From: Mycobacteriaceae bacterium
GTDB taxonomy: Bacteria; Actinomycetota; Actinomycetes; Mycobacteriales; Mycobacteriaceae
Length of the DNA stretch: 7,581 nucleotides
Assembly: GCA_013362555.1 (NCBI GenBank)
Contig: JABFVX010000160.1
Coordinates: forward strand, 1-7,581
Direction: 5' to 3'
Below, one piece after another: positions 1 through 6,200 of the stretch. How positions within the stretch are numbered: position 1 is the stretch's first letter; every line of letters begins with the position of its first letter. Made by a program: the position numbers and the translations under genes. The notes under the pieces are model-generated. The model was not told the DNA's origin, searched no databases, and saw only the letters and a program-made list of their open reading frames with translations.

Positions 1-54
1 AGACGCGCGAAACGGGTGTGGACCGGCCGGGTGGCTGCGGGGCGGCAGATGAAA

Positions 55-60
55 TAGTTT
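55..60 (+). promoter_or_regulatory. Weak -10 candidate upstream of fbiC
   Basis: TAGTTT fits the actinobacterial -10 pattern TANNNT, and a transcript starting about 7 bases downstream would give a leader of roughly 57 bases before the ATG at 124. I see no convincing -35 element, and the rest of 1-123 shows no recognisable gene or strong structure. This is a suggestion from base pattern alone. Confidence 0.22.
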
Positions 61-123
61 CCGGTGGGGCCCGGTTGTTCCGATCACGGGCGTCGAAGGG
101 AGCGTTGTCGGGATGAGTGCGGC

Positions 124-2823
124 ATGATCGAGAACATGGGTTCGCAACCCGACCTGACGCCCACGGCGTCGGCCCTGCGCAGAGCCTTGCGGCGGGCCAG
201 AGACGGCGCCACGTTGAACGTCGACGAGGCCGCTGTGCTGCTGCATGCACGCGGTGACGACCTCGTCGACCTCTGCGCGAGCGCGGCCCGGGTACGCGAC
301 GCGGGCATCGACAACCGGATGGGCCTGGCCGGATCGGGCGCGCGGACCATCACCTATTCCCGCAACGTCTTCATTCCGCTCACCAAGCTGTGCCGCGACA
401 AATGCCACTACTGCACCTTCGTCACCGTGCCCGGCAAACTGCGCGCCGCGGGCCACGGCATGTACCTGGAAGCCGACGAGGTGCTCGACATTGCCCGCCG
501 CGGCGCCGAATTGGGCTGCAAGGAAGCCCTTTTCACACTCGGTGACCGCCCGGAGGACCGCTGGCCGGAGGCGCGGCAGTGGTTGGACGAGCGCGGGTAC
601 GACTCGACCATCGACTACCTGCGCGCGGTCTCCATCCGGGTGCTGGAGGAGACCGGCCTGCTGCCGCATCTGAACCCCGGCGTGATGACCTGGGACGAGA
701 TCGCCCGGCTCAAGCCGGTGGCGCAGTCCATGGGCATGATGCTGGAGACCACCGCGACCCGCCTGTTCACCGACAAGGGCGGCTGCCACTACGGCAGCCC
801 CGACAAGGACCCGGCTGTGCGCTTGCGGTCTATCACCGACGCGGGCAGGCTGTCGGTGCCCTACACCACCGGCATCCTGGTCGGGATCGGCGAGACCAAG
901 ACCGAGCGGGCCGAGTCGATCATGGCGATCCGCAAGCAGCACAAGGCCTTCGGCCACATTCAGGAAGTCATCGTGCAGAACTTCCGGGCCAAGGACGACA
1001 CCGTCATGCGCGACGCCCCGGACGCCGACATCGAGGAGTTCCTCGCTACCGTGGCGGTCACCCGGGTGCTGCTCGGCCCGGACGTCTCGGTGCAGGCCCC
1101 GCCGAACCTGGTGTCCGCCGCGGATTGCCTGGCGCTGTTGCGGGCGGGTGTCGACGACTGGGGCGGGGTGTCGCCGGTGACGGTGGACCACGTCAACCCC
1201 GAGCGGCCCTGGCCGAATCTGGACACCCTCGCCGCCGTCACCAGGGAGGCCGGCTTCGAGCTGGTGGAGCGCACCTCCGCGCACCCCAAGTACGTCCGCG
1301 CCGGCCACCCGTGGATCGACCCCCGCATCGGCGCGCACGTCGCCGCGCTCACCGATCCGCGCACCGGCCTGGCCCGGCCCGACGCCGTCCCGGCCGGGCT
1401 GCCGTGGCAGGAGCCGGACGCTGCGTGGGACTCGGCGGGCCGCGTCGACCTCAACACCGCCATCGACATCGACGGCCGCAACACCGACACCCGCAGCGAC
1501 GTCGCCCTCGACGGCGGCTTCGGCGCCTTCGGCGACTGGGACACCATTCGCGAGCAGGCCAAGGAACTCGCTGCCGAGGCGCGAGCGTCAGGGCCCGAGG
1601 AGGCAGCTCGCGTAACCACGCAGGGCCAAGGCAGTGCCGCCGTCGGTACCGCCGCCGAACGGCTGGACTCCGACGTCGCCGCCGCGCTGCGGGCGGCGGA
1701 GAAGGACCCCGCCGCGCTCTCCGACGCCGAGTACCTGGCGCTGGCCACCGCGGACGGCCCCGGCCTCGACGCGGTCGCGGCGCTCGCCGACGACCTGCGC
1801 CGCGACGCGGTCGGCGACACCGTCACCTACGTGGTGAACCGGAACATCAACTTCACCAACATCTGCTACACCGGCTGCCGGTTCTGCGCGTTCGCGCAGC
1901 GCAAGGGGGACAGATCGGAAGAGCGTCTCTCGCTGGACGAGGTCGCCGACCGCGCCTGGGAAGCCCACGTCGAAGGCGCCACCGAGGTCTGCATGCAGGG
2001 CGGCATCGACCCGGAGCTCCCGGTCACCGGATACGCCGACCTGGTGCGCGCGGTGAAGCGGCGAGTGCCGTCGATGCATGTGCACGCGTTCAGTCCGATG
2101 GAGATCGTCAACGGCGCCTCGCGCGGCGGCGAGTCCATCCGGGACTGGCTGACGGCGCTGCGCGAGGCCGGGCTGGACACCATCCCCGGCACGGCCGCGG
2201 AAATTCTCGACGACGAGGTGCGCTGGGTGCTCACCAAAGGCAAGCTGCCCACCGCGAGCTGGATCGACGTGATCACCACCGCGCACCAGGTCGGGCTGCG
2301 GTCGAGCTCCACGATGATGTACGGGCACGTCGACAGCCCCAAGCACTGGGTCGGCCACCTGCGGGTGCTGCGCGGCATCCAGGACGAGACCGGCGGATTC
2401 ACCGAGTTCGTGCTGCTGCCGTTCGTGCACCAGTCCGCGCCGCTGTACCTCGCGGGAGCGGCCCGGCCCGGCCCGACCATCCGCGACAACCGCGCCGCGC
2501 ACGCGCTGGCTCGGATCATGCTGCACGGCCGGATTCCGAACATCCAGACGAGCTGGGTCAAGCTCGGAACCACCGGCACCCGCGTCATGCTGCAGGGCGG
2601 CGCCAACGACCTGGGCGGAACCTTGATGGAGGAGACCATCTCGCGCATGGCGGGCTCCCAGCACGGATCCGCGAAAACCGTTGCCGAGCTGCGCGAAATC
2701 GCCGAAGGCATCGGCAGGCCGGTGCGACAGCGTCACACTGACTACTCTCAACTGGCGCAAGGCCCTGCGATTAGGGCAGGCTTGGTCGGGGACGCGGTGT
2801 CGGTACGAGACGTCCGGGTGTGA
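124..2823 (+). CDS. fbiC: FO synthase FbiC (fused CofG-CofH, radical SAM)
   Basis: Makes FO (7,8-didemethyl-8-hydroxy-5-deazariboflavin), the chromophore of coenzyme F420, from tyrosine and 5-amino-6-ribitylamino-uracil in the cytoplasm. The protein has 899 residues from ATG 124. The N-terminal CofG-like half carries the radical-SAM motif CxxxCxxC at C90, C94 and C97 (CRDKCHYC); the C-terminal CofH-like half carries a second at C581, C585 and C588 (CYTGCRFC). Blocks such as GCKEALFTLGDRPE, MMLETT, VNRNINFTN and NDLGGTLMEETISRMAGS are typical of FbiC. M. tuberculosis FbiC is, from memory, about 856 residues; the excess here lies in a linker (about residues 488-512) and a C-terminal tail of about 20 residues. 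The start is uncertain: ATG 136 and GTG 64 are in frame and none has a strong ribosome-binding site. The N-terminal similarity (SALRRALRRARDG) begins after ATG 136. Residues 597-601 are encoded by an adapter-like sequence and may be wrong. fdxA follows after 41 bases. Confidence 0.96.
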   Translation: MIENMGSQPDLTPTASALRRALRRARDGATLNVDEAAVLLHARGDDLVDLCASAARVRDAGIDNRMGLAGSGARTITYSRNVFIPLTKLCRDKCHYCTFVTVPGKLRAAGHGMYLEADEVLDIARRGAELGCKEALFTLGDRPEDRWPEARQWLDERGYDSTIDYLRAVSIRVLEETGLLPHLNPGVMTWDEIARLKPVAQSMGMMLETTATRLFTDKGGCHYGSPDKDPAVRLRSITDAGRLSVPYTTGILVGIGETKTERAESIMAIRKQHKAFGHIQEVIVQNFRAKDDTVMRDAPDADIEEFLATVAVTRVLLGPDVSVQAPPNLVSAADCLALLRAGVDDWGGVSPVTVDHVNPERPWPNLDTLAAVTREAGFELVERTSAHPKYVRAGHPWIDPRIGAHVAALTDPRTGLARPDAVPAGLPWQEPDAAWDSAGRVDLNTAIDIDGRNTDTRSDVALDGGFGAFGDWDTIREQAKELAAEARASGPEEAARVTTQGQGSAAVGTAAERLDSDVAAALRAAEKDPAALSDAEYLALATADGPGLDAVAALADDLRRDAVGDTVTYVVNRNINFTNICYTGCRFCAFAQRKGDRSEERLSLDEVADRAWEAHVEGATEVCMQGGIDPELPVTGYADLVRAVKRRVPSMHVHAFSPMEIVNGASRGGESIRDWLTALREAGLDTIPGTAAEILDDEVRWVLTKGKLPTASWIDVITTAHQVGLRSSSTMMYGHVDSPKHWVGHLRVLRGIQDETGGFTEFVLLPFVHQSAPLYLAGAARPGPTIRDNRAAHALARIMLHGRIPNIQTSWVKLGTTGTRVMLQGGANDLGGTLMEETISRMAGSQHGSAKTVAELREIAEGIGRPVRQRHTDYSQLAQGPAIRAGLVGDAVSVRDVRV
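1912..1927 (+). other. Illumina-adapter-like 16-mer inside fbiC
   Basis: The bases AGATCGGAAGAGCGTC are an exact match to the first 16 bases of the common Illumina read-through adapter, as I remember it. In frame they encode RSEER (residues 597-601), just after the second iron-sulfur cysteine motif. M. tuberculosis FbiC has ADAYS at this position, again from memory, with no length change. The rare AGA codon and the charged replacement of a conserved tyrosine site are out of character for this gene. A natural origin cannot be excluded. Confidence 0.6.
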
Positions 2824-2850
2824 ATACTGGACACCTGCCGCGACACGAGT

Positions 2851-2856
2851 AGGAGA
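2851..2856 (+). promoter_or_regulatory. Ribosome-binding site for fdxA
   Basis: AGGAGA sits 8 bases before TTG 2865 and decides that start. The resulting N-terminus (MPYIIAEPCVDVMDKGC) is the conserved beginning of this ferredoxin family, and no ATG or GTG exists in frame at that position. Confidence 0.8.
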
Positions 2857-2864
2857 GCAACAAG

Positions 2865-3188
2865 TTGCCGTACATCATCGCTGAGCCATGCGTCGACGTG
2901 ATGGACAAGGGGTGTGTTGAAGAGTGCCCCGTCGACTGCATCTACGAGGGTGGCCGCATGCTCTACATCCACCCCGACGAATGTGTCGACTGCGGCGCCT
3001 GCGAGCCGGTGTGCCCGGTCGAGGCGATCTTCTACGAAGACGACACTCCTGATCAATGGACCGGCTACGTCAGCGCCAACGTGGACTTCTTCGACGACCT
3101 CGGTTCGCCCGGCGGCGCGGCCAAGTTGGGCAAGGTCGACTACGACCCGCCCTTCATCAAGGCCCTGCCGCCGATGGCCGAAGGCTGA
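2865..3188 (+). CDS. fdxA: Seven-iron ferredoxin ([3Fe-4S][4Fe-4S])
   Basis: A small cytoplasmic electron carrier of 107 residues, starting at TTG 2865 behind a good AGGAGA site. Eight N-terminal cysteines are present: C9, C17, C21, C25, C40, C43, C46 and C50. By comparison with Azotobacter ferredoxin I (numbering shifted by one), C9, C17 and C50 should hold the [3Fe-4S] cluster; C21, C40, C43 and C46 the [4Fe-4S] cluster; and C25 is the extra free cysteine. The C-terminal acidic half (YVSANVDFFDDLGSPGGAAKLG) matches actinobacterial FdxA/FdxC proteins; the mycobacterial counterpart beside a dapC homologue is called fdxC. It lies 41 bases after fbiC and could share its transcript. Supplying electrons to radical-SAM FbiC is plausible but inferred only from proximity. 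The electron partner cannot be read from the sequence. Confidence 0.95.
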   Translation: MPYIIAEPCVDVMDKGCVEECPVDCIYEGGRMLYIHPDECVDCGACEPVCPVEAIFYEDDTPDQWTGYVSANVDFFDDLGSPGGAAKLGKVDYDPPFIKALPPMAEG

Positions 3189-3212
3189 CAGTGCCGTCGG
3201 AGGCAGACCGGA

Positions 3213-3271
3213 GTCCCGAAGGCGTCATTCGTTCGAACAGTGTGGATGAAGAACGCCTTCGGGACGAAGGC
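3213..3271 (+). promoter_or_regulatory. Competing hairpins in the dapC leader
   Basis: A perfect 13-base inverted repeat pairs 3213-3225 (GTCCCGAAGGCGT) with 3253-3265 (ACGCCTTCGGGAC). The right arm can instead form a local 7-bp hairpin: GCCTTCG (3255-3261) with CGAAGGC (3265-3271) around the three-base loop GGA. That local hairpin buries GAAGG (3266-3270), the likely ribosome-binding site for a dapC start at 3275 or 3281. The two pairings exclude each other, which is the form of a translational switch. There is no T-run, so a simple intrinsic terminator is unlikely. If dapC really starts at GTG 3191, this stretch is coding and the pairing may be incidental. Confidence 0.4.
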
Positions 3272-3280
3272 CGGGTGCGG

Positions 3281-4366
3281 GTGTCGGCGCTGTTGCCGGA
3301 GTTTCCGTGGGACACGCTCGCGGGGGCGAAGGCCGTGGCGGCGGCGCATCCGGACGGCATCGTCGACCTGTCGGTCGGGACCCCGGTGGATCCGGTGCCG
3401 CCGTTGATCCAGCGGGCGCTGGCGGCGGTGGCCGCGGTGCCGGGTTACCCCGCCACGCACGGCACGCCCGAGCTGCGGGCGGCCGCGGTCGAGGCGATGC
3501 AGCGGCGTTTCGGCGTGTCCGGCATCGACCCGGCGGCGGTGCTGCCCGTCATCGGAACCAAAGAGCTGATCGCGACCCTGCCGCGGCTGCTCGGCCTCGG
3601 CCCCCGGGACTTGGTCGTCGTGCCCGAGGTGGCGTACCCGACCTACGAGGTCGGCGCGCTGCTCGCAGGCGCCCGCATCCTGCGCGCGGACGGGCTGACG
3701 CGCCTCGGGCCGGAGCGGCCCGCGCTCATCTATCTGAACTCGCCCGCCAACCCGACCGGCCGAGTGCTCGGCGTAGAGCACCTGCGCAAGGTGGTCGCCT
3801 TCGCGCGCGAGCGCGACGCCGTCGTGGTGTCCGACGAGTGCTATCTCGGCTTGGTCTGGGAGGGCGGCGCGGCCTCGATCCTGGATCCGGCCGTGTCCGG
3901 GGGCGACCACACCGGGCTGCTCGCGGTCCACTCGCTGTCGAAGACCTCCAACCTGGCGAGCTATCGCGCCGGGTTCGTCACCGGCGACCCGCGGCTGGTC
4001 GCCGAGCTGCTCGCGGTGCGCAAACACTCCGGGATGATGGTGCCGTTCCCGGTGCAGTCGGCGATGACGACCGCCCTGCGCGACGACGAGCACGCCGCCG
4101 CCCAGCGCGAGCGCTACCGCGCCCGCCGCGCCGCGCTGCGCCCGGCCCTGGAACGGGCGGGCCTGCGCATCGAACACTCCGAGGCTGGCCTGTACCTGTG
4201 GGCCACCCGCGACGAGCCGTGCCGCGACACCGTCGGGTGGTTCGCCGAGCGCGGCATTCTCGTCGCCCCCGGCGAGTTCTACGGCCCCGCGGGCGCCCGC
4301 CACATCCGCGCCGCCCTCACTGCCCCCGACGACCGCATCGCCGCCGCGGTAGCCCGCCTGGCCTGA
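3281..4366 (+). CDS. dapC: Succinyldiaminopimelate transaminase (PLP class I/II)
   Basis: Transfers an amino group from glutamate to N-succinyl-2-amino-6-ketopimelate, in the diaminopimelate pathway to lysine and peptidoglycan. From GTG 3281 it has 361 residues. It shows the class I/II aminotransferase fold markers: AYPTYEVGA, NPTG with N157, the cofactor-ring aspartate D185 and Y188 in SDECYLGL, the Schiff-base lysine K221 in HSLSKTSNL, and the substrate-carboxylate arginine R343 in HIRAALT. FPWDTLAGAKAVAAAHPDGIV and LSVGTPVDPVPP are hallmarks of the actinobacterial DapC family (Rv1178 type). The start is ambiguous. GTG 3281 gives the N-terminus expected from Rv1178; GTG 3275 is also possible. 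GTG 3191, two bases after the fdxA stop and 6 bases behind a GAAGG, would add 30 hydrophilic residues. It follows fdxA, as in mycobacteria, and is closed by a large palindrome 16 bases after its stop. Confidence 0.92.
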   Translation: MSALLPEFPWDTLAGAKAVAAAHPDGIVDLSVGTPVDPVPPLIQRALAAVAAVPGYPATHGTPELRAAAVEAMQRRFGVSGIDPAAVLPVIGTKELIATLPRLLGLGPRDLVVVPEVAYPTYEVGALLAGARILRADGLTRLGPERPALIYLNSPANPTGRVLGVEHLRKVVAFARERDAVVVSDECYLGLVWEGGAASILDPAVSGGDHTGLLAVHSLSKTSNLASYRAGFVTGDPRLVAELLAVRKHSGMMVPFPVQSAMTTALRDDEHAAAQRERYRARRAALRPALERAGLRIEHSEAGLYLWATRDEPCRDTVGWFAERGILVAPGEFYGPAGARHIRAALTAPDDRIAAAVARLA

Positions 4367-4382
4367 GTTCCACATTGGCTGA

Positions 4383-4455
4383 GTTGGAAAGCCTCCAGAA
4401 TGACCCGTGACGTGCGTTGGATGCACGTCACGGGTCATTCTGGAGGGTTTGCAAC
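4383..4455. repeat. Palindrome P1 of composite intergenic repeat, site 1
   Basis: A perfect 24-base inverted repeat (4392-4415 with 4423-4446) flanks the seven-base loop GTTGGAT. The outer arm begins CCTCCAGAATGACCC. Pairing continues outward to 4383/4455 with only two G-G mismatches, giving a 73-base palindrome. It starts 16 bases after the dapC stop, so it could end the dapC transcript or protect its 3' end, but the following bases (GTTTGC) are not a true T-tract. Bases 4392-4426 recur at 7547-7581 with one difference. Confidence 0.9.
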
Positions 4456-4513
4456 CCAGTCACGACGACCCGTGAGGGGCGTCCGCCGCACTCCGTGAGT
4501 CGTTCTGGAGGTT
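4456..4513. repeat. Palindrome P2 of composite intergenic repeat, site 1
   Basis: The right arm GTCGTTCTGGAGG (4499-4511) is a variant of the P1 right arm GGTCATTCTGGAGG. The left part (ACGACCCGTGAG, 4465-4476) is a decayed partner. The reverse complement of 7481-7536 aligns along it: ACGACCC(G/A)TGAG, then GCACTCC, then GT(G)(A/G)GTC(G/A)TTCTGGAGGTTC. P1 and P2 are joined by GTTTGCAACCC, matching TTTGCAGCCC at the second site. The left half has an insertion or decay next to CCAG, so its own hairpin is imperfect. Confidence 0.7.
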
Positions 4514-4553
4514 CGTACTCGTGAGTCGGGAAGCGCGGGGCGGTTGCGGGCTA

Positions 4554-4559
4554 TAGCCT
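4554..4559 (+). promoter_or_regulatory. -10 element for leaderless pruA transcript
   Basis: TAGCCT fits TANNNT and ends six bases before ATG 4566, so the predicted transcription start falls on the A of the start codon. No ribosome-binding site precedes that ATG. This spacing is the usual signature of leaderless genes in actinobacteria. No clear -35 element is visible. Confidence 0.45.
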
Positions 4560-4565
4560 GTGCTC

Positions 4566-6200
4566 ATGCCAGGGGCGGTCGAGTTGCCGGTCAACGAGCC
4601 GGTGCATGACTTCGCGCCGGGGAGCCCGGAGCGGGAGCGGCTCGTCGGCAAATTGGGCGAGCTCGGCGCCGAGCAGGTCGAGGTCCCGATGGTCATCGGC
4701 GGGCAGCGCCGGACCGGAGCCGGAGCGCGGTTCGAGGTGTCGGCGCCGCACCGGCGCCGACAGGTGTTGGCGACGGCGGCGCACGCTACCCACGACGACG
4801 CCCGGGCCGCGGTCGACGCGGCCTGCGCTGCCGCGCCCGGATGGCGCGCGCTCCCGTTCGAGGAGCGGGCCGCCGTGCTGTTGCGGGCCGCGGACCTGTG
4901 GGCCGGGTCGTGGCGCGAGACGGTGGCCGCGGCCACCATGCTCGGCCAGTCGAAGACGGCCATTCAGGCCGAGATCGACGCGCCGTGCGAATTGGTCGAC
5001 TTCTGGCGGTTCAATGTCGCGTTCGCGCGGGAGATCTTCACCCAGCAGCCGCTGTCGGTGCCGGGAGTGTCCAACCGGCTCGACTACCGGCCGCTAGAGG
5101 GTTTCGTGTACGCGATCACGCCGTTCAACTTCACCGCGATCGCGGGCAACCTGCCCACCGCGCCCGCGCTGCTGGGCAATACCGTGGTATGGAAACCGTC
5201 GCCGACGCAGACGCTTTCGGCGTGGTACACCATGCGGTTGCTGGAGGAGGCCGGGCTCCCGCCCGGCGTGGTGAACCTGGTCACCGGGGACGGCGCCGCG
5301 CTCTCGGAGGTGGCGCTGGCGGACCCGAGGCTGGCGGGCATCCACTTCACCGGGTCCACGGCGACCTTCCAGCACCTGTGGCGCGAGGTCGGCGCGAACA
5401 TCGGCGGCTACCACAGCTATCCGCGGCTGGTCGGGGAGACCGGCGGCAAGGACTTCATCGTCGCGCACTCGTCGGCGGATCCGGACGTGCTGCGCACCGC
5501 ACTGATTCGCGGCGCGTTCGAGTACCAGGGCCAGAAGTGTTCCGCGGCTTCCCGTGCCTATGTTCCGCTGTCGCTGTGGCGCACCATGGGTGACGACTTC
5601 CTCACGCAGACTGCGGAATTGAGCTACGGAGACGTGGCGGACCTGTCGCAGTTCGGCGGCGCGCTGATCGACCGCCGCGCCTTCGCGAAGAACACCGCCG
5701 CCATCGCCCGCGCGAAGGCGGCGGCCGGGGTCGACATCCTCGTCGGCGGCGAGTCCGACGACCGGGAGGGCTGGTTCGTCCGCCCGACCGTGCTGCGCGC
5801 GTCGGACCCGCGCGACGAGTCCTTCACCACTGAGTACTTCGGCCCGATCCTGTCGGTCTACCTCTACGACGACAGCACCGAGCAGGCGTTCGCCGACATG
5901 CTCGCCGAGGTGGACGCGGCGGCGCCGTATGCGCTCACCGGCGCGATCATCGCCGAGGACCGGCAGGCGGTAGCCCGGGCCGACGCGGCGCTGCGCTTCG
6001 CGGCGGGCAACTTCTACGTCAACGACAAGCCGACCGGCGCGGTCGTCGGCCAGCAGCCGTTCGGCGGCGCGCGGGCTTCGGGCACCGACGACAAGGCGGG
6101 CTCGCCACTGAATCTGCTGCGCTGGCTGTCGCCGCGCACCATCAAGGAAACTGCCGTTCCGCCAACTGATTACCGGTACCCGCACATGGCGCGGCCATGA
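4566..6200 (+). CDS. pruA: L-glutamate gamma-semialdehyde (pyrroline-5-carboxylate) dehydrogenase
   Basis: Oxidises glutamate gamma-semialdehyde, in equilibrium with pyrroline-5-carboxylate, to glutamate using NAD+: the second step of proline catabolism. The protein has 544 residues, about the family length (Rv1187 RocA/PruA is similar). ALDH-fold markers are present: N188 in ITPFNFTAIAGN, the cofactor-site GSTATF, the general-base region glutamate E291 in LVGETGGKDF, and the catalytic cysteine C325 in YQGQKCSAASRAY. The C-terminal FYVNDKPTGAVVGQQPFGGARASGTDDKAGSP block is diagnostic of this dehydrogenase. I chose ATG 4566 rather than GTG 4560, because a TAGCCT element six bases upstream predicts a leaderless message at that ATG and no ribosome-binding site exists for either start. 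Its last codons overlap the proline dehydrogenase start as ATGA. The PucR-type regulator gene found next to the mycobacterial pair is absent here. Confidence 0.96.
   Translation: MPGAVELPVNEPVHDFAPGSPERERLVGKLGELGAEQVEVPMVIGGQRRTGAGARFEVSAPHRRRQVLATAAHATHDDARAAVDAACAAAPGWRALPFEERAAVLLRAADLWAGSWRETVAAATMLGQSKTAIQAEIDAPCELVDFWRFNVAFAREIFTQQPLSVPGVSNRLDYRPLEGFVYAITPFNFTAIAGNLPTAPALLGNTVVWKPSPTQTLSAWYTMRLLEEAGLPPGVVNLVTGDGAALSEVALADPRLAGIHFTGSTATFQHLWREVGANIGGYHSYPRLVGETGGKDFIVAHSSADPDVLRTALIRGAFEYQGQKCSAASRAYVPLSLWRTMGDDFLTQTAELSYGDVADLSQFGGALIDRRAFAKNTAAIARAKAAAGVDILVGGESDDREGWFVRPTVLRASDPRDESFTTEYFGPILSVYLYDDSTEQAFADMLAEVDAAAPYALTGAIIAEDRQAVARADAALRFAAGNFYVNDKPTGAVVGQQPFGGARASGTDDKAGSPLNLLRWLSPRTIKETAVPPTDYRYPHMARP

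Noticed and set aside
1..57. Open frame from the left edge ending at TAG 55-57, possibly the end of an upstream gene.
   Set aside because: Only 18 codons, no recognisable residues, and open frames of this length are common by chance at this GC content.
579..2741. A 720-codon + strand open frame inside fbiC.
   Set aside because: The product is arginine-, glycine- and alanine-rich with no motif, and overlaps well-supported FbiC in another frame.
3221..3230. GTCATTC at 3224-3230 as another copy of the repeat arm GGGTCATTCTGGAGG.
   Set aside because: Only seven bases match and the flanks differ; it belongs to the dapC leader structure instead.
3140..4438. Long minus-strand open frame of 432 codons opposite dapC, and similar long ones opposite fbiC and pruA.
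   Set aside because: These mirror the GC-rich third positions of real + strand genes; their translations are low-complexity and match no family, while the + frames carry full catalytic motifs.
4392..4450. P1 as a standard Rho-independent terminator.
   Set aside because: The stem is strong, but it is followed by GTTTGC rather than a T-run, and the same sequence recurs elsewhere as part of a composite repeat. A termination role remains possible but should not be the primary call.
4560..4565. GTG 4560 as the pruA start.
   Set aside because: It lacks a ribosome-binding site and directly abuts the TAGCCT element, so transcription would start after it.
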